From Clostridia bacterium (GTDB lineage Bacteria > Bacillota > Clostridia > Peptostreptococcales > Anaerovoracaceae), in the NCBI GenBank assembly GCA_902363595.1, contig CABJAP010000013.1, forward strand, positions 75,033-139,032: a stretch of DNA of 64,000 nt, given 5' to 3'. This document shows positions 51,332-59,053 of the stretch, piece after piece; position 1 is the stretch's first letter, and the number at the start of each line of letters is the position of its first letter. The position numbers were made by a program, and so were the translations under genes. Below the pieces are notes generated by a model. The model did not search any database. It saw only the letters and a list, made by a program, of their open reading frames with translations, and was not told the DNA's origin.

Positions 51332-52261
51332 CTATTTACATCTCTTCAGCAGTTTCTCCCACTGATCATCCACGTACTCCTGTGTATTCTCAATCATCCA
51401 TTCATTTCCCGGCCGGAACATGTGCTTAAAACGGCCCTGCCTGGAAAGGAATTCTTCCACCGGCTTTTTCCTCTTAGGCTCATAGGTCAGCTTCCACTTG
51501 CCGTTCTCGATCTCGTACAGCGGCCATACGCAGGTATCTACTGCCAGCTGGCAGATTTCCGCTAGATCCTCGGCCTCATAGCGCCAGCCTCGCGGGCACG
51601 GCGAAAGGATGTTCAAAAAACACGGCCCCTTGGTGTAAATCGCTTTGTGGGACTTTTCGTGCAAATCTTTGAAGTTGCCGATAAAGGTCGTTTGGGCTGC
51701 GTAAGGGATGTTGTGGGCTGCGATGATTTCCGTCAGGTTCTTTTTGCACTGAATCTTTCCCGGGCTGACTGTTCCCACCGGGGAAGTGGTGGCATCAGCA
51801 TAGCGTGGGGTTGAGGAGGATCGCTGAATCCCCGTATTCATGTACGCTTCGTTGTCATAGCACACATAGACCATGTCATGGCCCCGCTCCATGGCTCCGG
51901 ACAGAGACTGGAGGCCAATATCATAGGTGCCGCCGTCGCCGCCGAAGGTGATAAACTTAAAGTTATCCTTGATCTTGCCTTTCTTTTTCAGCACTTTATA
52001 AGCAGCCTCCACGCCGCTGATGGTAGCGGCCGCGTTTTCAAAGGCTGTATGAATATAGCTGTCTGTATAGGCTGTATTGGGATAAATAAAGGTGGAAACC
52101 TCCAGACAGCTGGTAGCGTTTCCTACCACTGCTTTATCCCCCTCTTCCAGTGCCCGAAGCACGCCGCGCACCGCAACACCGGCGCCGCATCCGGCACAGA
52201 GACGGTGGCCGCCTGCCAGCCGTTCCTGTTTTTCTACTTCTTTTTTTAAATTATATGCCAT
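51332..52261 (-). CDS. 2-oxoacid:ferredoxin oxidoreductase, beta (TPP) subunit
   Basis: This 309-residue thiamine-diphosphate subunit shows LCAGCGAGVAVRGVLRAL, VGNATSCLEVSTFIYPNTAYTDSYIHTAFENAAAT, and FGGDGGTYDIGLQSLSGAMERGHDMVYVCYDNEAYMNTGIQRSSSTPR with the GDGxxxxN-like metal site. Lengths and order of the four subunits match archaeal/Thermotoga pyruvate (POR) and 2-ketoisovalerate (VOR) enzymes. The T-box reading (isoleucine) favours a branched-chain oxoacid role, but pyruvate cannot be excluded. Start and alpha-subunit stop overlap by one base. Confidence 0.9.
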   Translation of the reverse strand: MAYNLKKEVEKQERLAGGHRLCAGCGAGVAVRGVLRALEEGDKAVVGNATSCLEVSTFIYPNTAYTDSYIHTAFENAAATISGVEAAYKVLKKKGKIKDNFKFITFGGDGGTYDIGLQSLSGAMERGHDMVYVCYDNEAYMNTGIQRSSSTPRYADATTSPVGTVSPGKIQCKKNLTEIIAAHNIPYAAQTTFIGNFKDLHEKSHKAIYTKGPCFLNILSPCPRGWRYEAEDLAEICQLAVDTCVWPLYEIENGKWKLTYEPKRKKPVEEFLSRQGRFKHMFRPGNEWMIENTQEYVDDQWEKLLKRCK

Positions 52262-53448
52262 TATATAAACCTCGAATCTCTCACACCAATGTAGCGATAA
52301 ACATCTCCCGGATCGTCGTTGTCGTAGATCACGAACAGATCCTGATAAATATCATAAAAATCTTCCACCGTAACGTCTCTGCCGCCCAGCCCGTAAATGT
52401 AGTTGACGGCGTAGGGCTTGTTTTCCAGATCATACAGAGAATTCCGTGCTTCGTTGAACAGCGGTCCGCCGCTGTTGGAAAAGCTCTCAGCCTTATCCAT
52501 AATCGCAACCGCCTTTACCTTACACATGGCTTCTGCGAGCGGGATCCGCGGGAATGGGCGAAACACTCTCAGTTTGATCAGACCCACCTTCTTGCCTTCG
52601 GCACGCAGTCTGTCCACCGCTTCCTTGCCCGTTCCGGCGCTGGAACCAATGATTACCAGAGCTACCTCCGCATCGTCCATCATGTATTCTTCAAAAAAGC
52701 CGTAGCTCCTTCCAGTTAAGTCTTCAAATTTTTCCGCCACATCGCGGATCACCGGCATGGCGTCCTTCATGGCCTGAGCCTGCTGTCTCTTGATCTCCAT
52801 ATAATAAGGAGAAATTCCATAAGGTCCTACGGCCAGCGGGTTCTCATGCTTGAGCAGGTAGTTTTCCGGGTTGTATTCTCCGATGAATTCTCTCACCCTT
52901 TCGTCCTCGATCAGCTCGATATTTGAAACGCCGTGGCTGGTAATAAACCCGTCCTGGCAGATCATGATCGGCAGCCGGCACGCTTCGGAAATGAGAATTC
53001 CCTGGATAAAGTTATCGTATACCTCCTGGTTGGTCTCTGCATACATCTGCAGCCATCCAGAGTCTCGTGCTCCCATGGAGTCGGAATGGTCGTTATTAAT
53101 ATTGATCGGGCCGGTCAGAGCTCGGTTTACAACGGCCATAGTGATGGGCAGTCTTGAGGAGGCCGCCACATAAAGAAGCTCCCACATCAAGGCCAGACCG
53201 GCTGATGAGGTGGCGGTAACTGCCCTTGCGCCGGCAGCTGATGCTCCGATGCAGGTTGACATGGCGCTATGCTCCGATTCGACTGCAATGAATTCTGTGT
53301 CCACCAATCCGTTGGCTATGTATTCGGAAAAGTATTGAGGAATTTCTGTGGATGGGGTAATGGGAAATGCCCCCATTACGTCCGGATTAATCTGTTTCAT
53401 TGCCATCGCAACAGCTTCGTTGCCGGACATCCTGTCTCTGATTGCCAT
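52261..53448 (-). CDS. 2-oxoacid:ferredoxin oxidoreductase, alpha subunit
   Basis: The protein has 395 residues. The pyrimidine-domain opening MSGNEAVAMAMKQINPDVMGAFPITPSTEI is followed by ESEHSAMSTCIGASAAGARAVTATSSAGLALMWE, the GGPLFNEARNSLYD region and a transketolase C-terminal-like domain (IGSSAGTGKEAVDRLRAEGKKVGLIKLRVFRPFP). The protein is complete. With the beta subunit it forms the catalytic core that cleaves or carboxylates a 2-oxoacid/acyl-CoA pair. Its ATG overlaps the delta-subunit stop. Confidence 0.92.
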   Translation of the reverse strand: MAIRDRMSGNEAVAMAMKQINPDVMGAFPITPSTEIPQYFSEYIANGLVDTEFIAVESEHSAMSTCIGASAAGARAVTATSSAGLALMWELLYVAASSRLPITMAVVNRALTGPININNDHSDSMGARDSGWLQMYAETNQEVYDNFIQGILISEACRLPIMICQDGFITSHGVSNIELIEDERVREFIGEYNPENYLLKHENPLAVGPYGISPYYMEIKRQQAQAMKDAMPVIRDVAEKFEDLTGRSYGFFEEYMMDDAEVALVIIGSSAGTGKEAVDRLRAEGKKVGLIKLRVFRPFPRIPLAEAMCKVKAVAIMDKAESFSNSGGPLFNEARNSLYDLENKPYAVNYIYGLGGRDVTVEDFYDIYQDLFVIYDNDDPGDVYRYIGVRDSRFI

Positions 53449-53753
53449 TATTTAACCTCCTTCACCAAATCGATCGCTTTAAACGGACATACCTTGACAC
53501 AAATACCGCATCCCTTGCAGTGCAGGTAGTCAAAATCCAGGCGTTTGCCGTCTTTTACCGGAATAGAGCTGTCCGGACAGTATGGTATACACAGCATACA
53601 ATGTTTGCATTTGTCCTCCAGAAACACCGGACGCATGGTGCGCCAGTCTCCGGTATTAACCAGCAGCGATGTGGCAGGTTCGTAGATTTCCGCCCCGACA
53701 GTCAGCTCCTGCCAGGTGGATTGTTCGTTGATATCCTGTGCTTTCTTGTTCAT
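53448..53753 (-). CDS. 2-oxoacid:ferredoxin oxidoreductase, delta (ferredoxin-like) subunit
   Basis: This 101-residue protein carries two [4Fe-4S] clusters: CKHCMLCIPYCPDSSI and CKGCGICVKVCP. N-terminal residues GDWRTMRPVFLEDKC are typical of the POR/VOR delta chain. It transfers electrons between the TPP core and ferredoxin. It overlaps both neighbours by one base (gamma stop, alpha start). Confidence 0.92.
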   Translation of the reverse strand: MNKKAQDINEQSTWQELTVGAEIYEPATSLLVNTGDWRTMRPVFLEDKCKHCMLCIPYCPDSSIPVKDGKRLDFDYLHCKGCGICVKVCPFKAIDLVKEVK

Positions 53754-54340
53754 TAGCTCACCTTTACCTCTTCCATTGATTTCTTCAGGGCCTTCATATT
53801 GCCGGAAATGACATCCGGCTTGTGGGAAAATTTATGACGGAAGGATTCTTCCATGTCTTTTATGAACTGGTCCTGGTCGATGACCCGGCTCACTTTGACA
53901 GCTGCCGCCAGCATAGGCGTGTTGGGGTAATTCTTCCCCAGGGTTTCCATGGAAATTTTCTCTGCATCCACAGCGCAAATCTTACCGTCAAAGTCCGGCA
54001 GCATCTTGCGGATTTCAGCTGGGTCCTTTTTGCTGTTAATGATCAGCGCGCCTCCTTCTTTGATGCCTTTAGTAACATCCACGGTTCCCAAAAGGGTTTC
54101 ATCTACGACTACTACATAGTCGGGATGATAAATATTTGAATGAACTTTACAAGGTTCATCAGTGATCCGGTTGTAAGCCGTAATGGGCGCTCCCATTCTT
54201 TCCGGGCCGTATTCCGGGAAACCCTGCACATGTTTGCCCGAGTTGAAAGCTACGTCTGCCAGCAGCAGGCACGCGGTCTTGGCGCCCTGTCCGCCTCTTC
54301 CATGCCATCTGATTTCCACGGCCTCATTTTTCTTTGTCAT
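53753..54340 (-). CDS. 2-oxoacid:ferredoxin oxidoreductase, gamma subunit
   Basis: The protein has 195 residues. EIRWHGRGGQGAKTACLLLADVAFNSGKHVQGFPEYGPERMGAPITAYNRI is the diagnostic gamma-chain opening, with the CoA-binding GRGGQG loop. It is the first gene of the gamma-delta-alpha-beta operon, directly downstream of a T-box leader. Length matches POR/VOR gamma chains (about 185-195). Confidence 0.92.
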   Translation of the reverse strand: MTKKNEAVEIRWHGRGGQGAKTACLLLADVAFNSGKHVQGFPEYGPERMGAPITAYNRITDEPCKVHSNIYHPDYVVVVDETLLGTVDVTKGIKEGGALIINSKKDPAEIRKMLPDFDGKICAVDAEKISMETLGKNYPNTPMLAAAVKVSRVIDQDQFIKDMEESFRHKFSHKPDVISGNMKALKKSMEEVKVS

Positions 54341-54438
54341 GTCGATTTTCCTTCCTTTCCTGGTGTCGTTGTATTAATGAACAAAGTCGGCTTGCCGCTT
54401 CATAATAGAAGCAGTCTTTGTCGATTCTTCCGGAGTAT

Positions 54439-54690
54439 TAAAAAAGCTTTCGTCCTTGTATAAGGACGAAAGCCATAAGCTTCCGCTATACCACCTAATA
54501 CAACATACTATCATACGCGTTCCTGATAACGGAGGAATACCCGTCAGGACTTACTTTACCGTTCAGCCCTGCGACTCGGAAGTGATTTTCGGTCTACCTT
54601 CTCCTGCCTCGGGCTTCCACCGTCCCCGATTCGCTTACCATTCAAAAGTGCCTACTCTCTTCGTCAATGTCTTTATTTCTATTTAATTAT
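54439..54690 (-). promoter_or_regulatory. T-box riboswitch leader, probable isoleucine specifier
   Basis: On the minus strand: an AG-bulge segment GAAGAGAGTAG (54651-54663 area) and an apical stem GGGGACGGTGGAAGCCC. The specifier side reads ACCGAAAATCACTTCCGAG, in which GAA-A-ATC-A places codon ATC (54584-54586, Ile). Then stem III (CCTGACGG/CCGTTATCAGG), the T-box sequence AGGTGGTATAGCGG (54483-54496), and a 12-bp terminator stem GCTTTCGTCCTT/AAGGACGAAAGC (54446-54473) with a T-run. All T-box parts are present. Uncharged tRNA-Ile should switch on the oxidoreductase operon. Confidence 0.85.
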
Positions 54691-54698
54691 CTTTGTGT

Positions 54699-54727
54699 AT
54701 TCTAACCCATAGGATTCAGGCTGTCAA
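54699..54727 (-). promoter_or_regulatory. Promoter of the T-box/oxidoreductase operon
   Basis: TTGACA (54722-54727) and TAGAAT (54699-54704) on the minus strand are 17 nt apart, just upstream of the T-box. The stretch 54728-54973 between this promoter and the LysR terminator shows no gene. Confidence 0.8.
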
Positions 54728-54973
54728 TATTTTTTATATATTTTACACAAAAAAATTATTTTTTTCTTGTGTCTAATCACTACGTTTTTGCACATTTTGC
54801 CAAACCGAGTCTGCTGCATGGAGCAAAAATAACCTTTCTAATCAGTGGCATGTCGTTCTTTGCATAAGACCCCTGAAAAGCGATGACATGGGCTGCCAGG
54901 CAAGCGCCTTCCATTCCAATTATCCCGTTCTGCTTCTGGCATTACGATACCACTCCCCTTCTGAAAGGTGAAA

Positions 54974-55013
54974 TTAAAAAAAGACATATCGATATGTAGG
55001 TATCAATATGTCT
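54974..55013 (-). terminator. Terminator overlapping the LysR stop codon
   Basis: AGACATAT (minus strand) pairs with ATATGTCT and is followed by TTTTTTT. The left arm includes the last codons of the LysR gene. Confidence 0.75.
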
Positions 55014-55941
55014 GCTTTCTCAGTTCTTTTATGACTTTGTTGACTTCTTTCAGGAAGTCAATAAGCATTTTATTGTCCTTGAGATTTTTATGATAAATGA
55101 TCGAATCCCGGTACTTTCGATCTGCCGCTTTGCATGGTTTCTGCACCAGGTGGTAACGCTTGAGCAATTCGCCTGGAATGGGAGATACCCACATATAGCT
55201 GGTCTCTATATTGGATAGAATATCGAATTGGCTGCTCCTTTCATATACATAAATCTCCCGCTTGCCTTCTACTTGGGAACTGTTTTCTTTCAAATTTTCT
55301 TTTACTGACAAGTAGGGTATTGTCGTATCTCCATGTATGATCTCCGTGTATCTCCACAGATCCTCCGGGTCAAGGATTGCCTTATTTGCCATGGGATGCT
55401 TATTGGGCATGAGGACCAAATACTCAAACTCGAATACACTTCGCCATTCAATGCCTTTATTTTGGATCAGCCCGCTGAAATAATCCTCGTGAAGAACCGG
55501 ATAGCGGATTATGGCGACTTCTTCCTCCCCGCCTATCACGTTCTTGATGGCGTCCATAGTTCCCGTTTCCTTAAAGTCGATATCAATCCCCTGATCCGGG
55601 GCGATATTATTAATGAAATTAGTAAACGCCTGGGTAATATAACTGGCCCGGGGCGTACAAATGCCAAAAGAAATTCGATCGGGCTTGGTCCTCTGGTAGC
55701 GTTCTTCGATCTGGTCCAACTGGTCTGAAAGTCCCTTTGCATAAACAAGGAATTCTCGGCCTTTTTTCGTTGGTTCCACGCCTTTTTCTGTACGTTTAAA
55801 AATTGTTATTCCAAGGTCGTTTTCCAGTTCCTTAATCGCTTTGCTCAGGTTGGGCTGGGCCATAAACAGATTCTCAGCCGCCTGACTGATGGACCCTGTT
55901 TTTTCCACCTCAACCGCATACTTCAGATGTACTACATTCAT
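55003..55941 (-). CDS. LysR family transcriptional regulator
   Basis: This 312-residue protein has an N-terminal winged helix (about 1-60): LKYAVEVEKTGSISQAAENLFMAQPNLSKAIKELENDLGITIFKRTEKGVEPTKKG, the standard LysR signature. An effector-binding domain (about 90-300) has FGICTPRASYITQAF at its start. The effector is unknown. It lies upstream of the T-box operon on the same strand, separated by its own terminator, and divergent from the small gene at 56094. An extended -10 element TGCTATAAT lies on the minus strand (TATAAT at 56001-56006). Confidence 0.9.
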   Translation of the reverse strand: MNVVHLKYAVEVEKTGSISQAAENLFMAQPNLSKAIKELENDLGITIFKRTEKGVEPTKKGREFLVYAKGLSDQLDQIEERYQRTKPDRISFGICTPRASYITQAFTNFINNIAPDQGIDIDFKETGTMDAIKNVIGGEEEVAIIRYPVLHEDYFSGLIQNKGIEWRSVFEFEYLVLMPNKHPMANKAILDPEDLWRYTEIIHGDTTIPYLSVKENLKENSSQVEGKREIYVYERSSQFDILSNIETSYMWVSPIPGELLKRYHLVQKPCKAADRKYRDSIIYHKNLKDNKMLIDFLKEVNKVIKELRKQTY

Positions 55942-56093
55942 TACTCAAATCACACTCCCCCTCTGCATTGATAAAACAGAGCTTTTCTAATTAGTCATAC
56001 ATTATAGCATAGTCTGAGATAATGTATGATTATTTTATTGATTATTACCATATTTTTTAAACTTTCGGATACCCTAACCTTGAGGTGAAGAAT

Positions 56094-56240
56094 ATGAATT
56101 TAAACAGATTCAAAAATGACAACCGGGCCAACTCCTCTCTGGTCATCGATCATATGGTAGCGGAAGCGGAAAAGCAGATCGAAAAGATGACCGGTGAAAA
56201 GGTGACCCTGATCGTTCGCAGACCCGGGCGGTGGGCCTGA
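56094..56240 (+). CDS. 48-residue small protein
   Basis: ATG 56094 has GAGGTGAAG 6-7 nt upstream, and the frame runs 48 codons to TGA. The N-terminal part is polar (MNLNRFKNDNRANSS), followed by an amphipathic helix with heptad spacing (LVIDHMVAEAEKQIEKM) and a basic end VTLIVRRPGRWA. A strong terminator starts about 12 nt after the stop, so it is a complete one-gene unit. I do not recognise a family. Being divergent from LysR, it might be a LysR target. Confidence 0.65.
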   Translation: MNLNRFKNDNRANSSLVIDHMVAEAEKQIEKMTGEKVTLIVRRPGRWA

Positions 56241-56249
56241 TTAAAAAAC

Positions 56250-56282
56250 ACAGCAGTGCAGACGTTCTGTGCTGCTTTTTTC
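56250..56282 (+). terminator. Terminator of the small gene
   Basis: GCAGTGCAGA/TCTGTGCTGC (10 bp with two G-T pairs, 3-nt loop) is followed by T6. Confidence 0.75.
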
Positions 56283-56324
56283 ATGGGCAAAATGAGCGCG
56301 GATCGGGAATTTTTTTAAGTGCTA

Positions 56325-56333
56325 TGTTATAAT
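56325..56333 (+). promoter_or_regulatory. Extended -10 promoter abutting the kinase start
   Basis: TGTTATAAT (TGn-TATAAT) ends 6 nt before ATG 56340, and no -35 or ribosome site is seen. The predicted transcript would begin at or next to the start codon. Confidence 0.5.
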
Positions 56334-56339
56334 AGTGGC

Positions 56340-58100
56340 ATGAGTAAACCCGTATTAAAAATTATCTGCATCATAACCGTCTTTTCTATGACCGTTGCTT
56401 TTATCATCGGCTCCATTGTCCTGGTACGAAGCACGGATTATTTGACTGCAGAGATTCAGGGCAAAATTGTCAGTACTGCGGAGAATTATGCACACGATTT
56501 CAGCGCCAGCTTTAACCATATGGAGGGACTTACCGATTCGCTGTCCGCCTATGTAAGCACCACCTTTGATCGGAATCAATTCAAGGCGGATCCGCGGGGA
56601 TATTTGGGAAAATATAAAAAACAGCTCTCCGGTATGATCCGCAAAACTTTATCAACAACAGAAACGGCTCATAGCCTTTATGTAACCTTTAACCCCCGAC
56701 TTACTTTAGATAATGATGAAGTATGGTATGCCATCATGGGCGGAAAAATCAAGGAGATTTCGGCTGACTTCAAAAATAATAAGCGGGACTTTACCCTTCC
56801 GTACCAAGAGGATATGGCCTATTTTTTTGAACCTCAGAATCAAGATGCGGGGACTTGGACCGGTCCTTATTTCGATAAGGATATCAGGCAGGAAGTGTTC
56901 TCTTATTCCCGTGCGATTTACACAGACGGACTCTTCGTCGGCGTCGCCGGGGCCGATATTTCTGCAGATGACACAGTAAACGTCATCAGCGGCATGAAAC
57001 TTTATGACAGCGGCTATTCCGTCCTTTTGGATGAAAATTTTCAGGTTGTAGTACATCCGTCGGTCGATGGTAAAGATAACCAAGAAGAGATCTCCACGTC
57101 ACTGCGAAAAAAATTGGGAGCTGCGGCAAAGGAGCGTTCCGGCACGATTGCCTATACGCAGGACCGCGTTGAAAACATACTGGGATTTTCACGCCTGGAT
57201 AACGGATGGATTTTTATGGTTATACAGCCTAAGGCCGAAGCGTTCGCGCCCATCCGCTCTTTGACGATTGTTCTAATCGTACTCGGCGTTATCCTGGCCA
57301 TTGTTCTGATCGCGTTTCTAATTGTATTTTCTCTGCCTTTCATCAAACGTCAGCACTCCTTGGAAGCAGAAAACCAGGAAAAAGATATTATGCTCATCTA
57401 CCAGTCCCGGCAGGCAAAGACCGGTGAAATGATGGGTAATATTACCCACCAGTGGAAGCAGCCGCTCAATACCATTAACCTGATTCTGGCCAATCTCCTC
57501 GACAGCTACCGCTTCGGCGATCTGGACGAAAAGCGCCTGCAGAAAAGCGTCTCTAAAGTGGAAAAAATCGTAGAGAACATGTCCGAAACTATAACCGATT
57601 TTTCCGATTTTCTCAAACCATCAAAGGAAAAAATTTCATTTGATGTCCGGGATTGTGTCAAAAGTGCCTTATCCCTCATGGAGGAAAGCATCAGCTATCA
57701 CCGGATCACCGTCACCTCTGATTATGAGGGAGCAGCAAGTGGATTCGGCTATCCCAATGAACTTACCCATGTCATCTTTAACATTCTCAACAACGCCCGT
57801 GACGCGATTGTCGAATCGTCCCCTCACGAGCGAACAATTGCCATTCGCGTCACTATGGAGGAAGAATTTTTAGATATTTCCATCACCAATAACGGCGGCC
57901 AGATCCGCCCGGAGCATGCAGACCGTCTCTTTGAACCGTATTTTACTACCAAAGAGCATGCGGGCGGATCTGGCCTTGGACTTTATATCTCAAAGCAAAT
58001 AATTGAGCAGCGCATGGAAGGGCGGCTTCTTCTGGAAAACGTACCCACGGGAGTCTGCTGCCATGTCAAAATACCGCTGATACATGAGGAGTGTGATTAA
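56340..58100 (+). CDS. Sensor histidine kinase with Cache domain
   Basis: The protein has 586 residues from ATG 56340. One membrane helix (about 5-27), an external double-Cache domain (about 30-300; ETAHSLYVTFNP, WTGPYFDKDIRQEVFSYSRAIY, VGVAGADISADD), and a second helix (about 308-335) are followed by the kinase: His370 in GNITHQWKQPLNTINLILANL, N-box NILNNARDAI, G2 box GGSGLGLYISK. Cache domains commonly bind amino acids or small carboxylates. The response regulator gene follows after 5 nt. No ribosome site precedes the start, and the -10 box is 6 nt away, so the mRNA may be leaderless. Confidence 0.88.
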   Translation: MSKPVLKIICIITVFSMTVAFIIGSIVLVRSTDYLTAEIQGKIVSTAENYAHDFSASFNHMEGLTDSLSAYVSTTFDRNQFKADPRGYLGKYKKQLSGMIRKTLSTTETAHSLYVTFNPRLTLDNDEVWYAIMGGKIKEISADFKNNKRDFTLPYQEDMAYFFEPQNQDAGTWTGPYFDKDIRQEVFSYSRAIYTDGLFVGVAGADISADDTVNVISGMKLYDSGYSVLLDENFQVVVHPSVDGKDNQEEISTSLRKKLGAAAKERSGTIAYTQDRVENILGFSRLDNGWIFMVIQPKAEAFAPIRSLTIVLIVLGVILAIVLIAFLIVFSLPFIKRQHSLEAENQEKDIMLIYQSRQAKTGEMMGNITHQWKQPLNTINLILANLLDSYRFGDLDEKRLQKSVSKVEKIVENMSETITDFSDFLKPSKEKISFDVRDCVKSALSLMEESISYHRITVTSDYEGAASGFGYPNELTHVIFNILNNARDAIVESSPHERTIAIRVTMEEEFLDISITNNGGQIRPEHADRLFEPYFTTKEHAGGSGLGLYISKQIIEQRMEGRLLLENVPTGVCCHVKIPLIHEECD

Positions 58101-58105
58101 GAATA

Positions 58106-58873
58106 ATGGATACGGTCCAACTATTGAAAAACATAAAAATTTTATACGTGGAAGACGATGAGCAGGCCCGGGAAGAGCTTCAAGATGTCCTCAAGCGCCG
58201 GGCGGGCAAGGTTATGATCGCCGAAAATGGGAAGCAGGGTCTGGAACTGTATCGGGATTTTTTGCCGGATATTATTTTGGCGGATCTTTATATGCCGGAA
58301 ATGGACGGTATTGAAATGATCCGGCGAATTCGGGATTTAAAAACAGGAAAGCCGTCGGTCATCGTTATTTCCGCAGTAAATGATGTGGATACAGTGCTCA
58401 GCGCCGTGGATGCGGGCATCGATAAATATCTGCTCAAGCCGGTCAATCTGTCCGACCTGCTCCAGGCTCTGACCGAACTGGCGCAAGAGCTCCACACCAG
58501 GCGGCAAGCCGCTGGCGTTGCTCTTACGGAAAACAAACGGCAGCTGGAAGGCGAGATCAAAAAACAGTTTGCCGCATTTATCAAATCCACCACCGGAAAA
58601 GGTCCCAGAGACATTGATGTTTTTATCCATAACGGGTCCATTGAAATCCTCGCATCCGAAGTTTTAACAATATTCGAAAAAAACCTCCTTGACAATTATC
58701 AGAATATTGCTATAATTAAACACATCAGAGAATTGTTCTACTCTGTGAAGGAAGCGGATATCTGTCAGCTGATCCAATCGGTCCTGGGACAGCAAGTTCG
58801 GCTGAAGGAAGTCCTGATCAACGCAGAAAAGGACAGAAACAAATTAATATTCACCATGGATCAGGATGTCTGA
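58106..58873 (+). CDS. Response regulator with DUF2294-like C-terminal domain
   Basis: The protein has 255 residues. The receiver domain (1-125) has acidic residues 16-18 in YVEDDEQ, phospho-acceptor Asp60 in ILADLYMPEMDG, Ser89 and Lys111 in YLLKPVN. A helical linker leads to a C-terminal domain (about 150-255) without any helix-turn-helix, GGDEF, HD or PP2C motif. Its pattern (TTGKGPRDIDVFIHNGSIEILASEVLTIFEKNLL ... VLGQQV ... LIFTMDQD) resembles DUF2294 proteins. The output is therefore not plain DNA binding. It is cognate to the kinase 5 nt upstream. Confidence 0.8.
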   Translation: MDTVQLLKNIKILYVEDDEQAREELQDVLKRRAGKVMIAENGKQGLELYRDFLPDIILADLYMPEMDGIEMIRRIRDLKTGKPSVIVISAVNDVDTVLSAVDAGIDKYLLKPVNLSDLLQALTELAQELHTRRQAAGVALTENKRQLEGEIKKQFAAFIKSTTGKGPRDIDVFIHNGSIEILASEVLTIFEKNLLDNYQNIAIIKHIRELFYSVKEADICQLIQSVLGQQVRLKEVLINAEKDRNKLIFTMDQDV

Positions 58874-58981
58874 AGCTTCTGATAAACTTAAACAAGAGTG
58901 TCAGAGGAAGCATTCCGGTACAGTGGTCGTGATTCCTTTAATTGGAAGCTCGGGAAGAAAACGAGTCTGTTCGCTGTCTGA

Positions 58982-59016
58982 GGCCAATGCAAAGATAATT
59001 TGCATTGGCCTTTTTT
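58982..59016 (+). terminator. Terminator after the two-component genes
   Basis: GGCCAATGCAAA pairs with TTTGCATTGGCC-like sequence (12 bp) and T6 follows. The APC permease gene then needs its own promoter or readthrough. Confidence 0.8.
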
Positions 59017-59053
59017 ATTAGATGGAACAACATGACAAAGGAGGGTTTTATCA

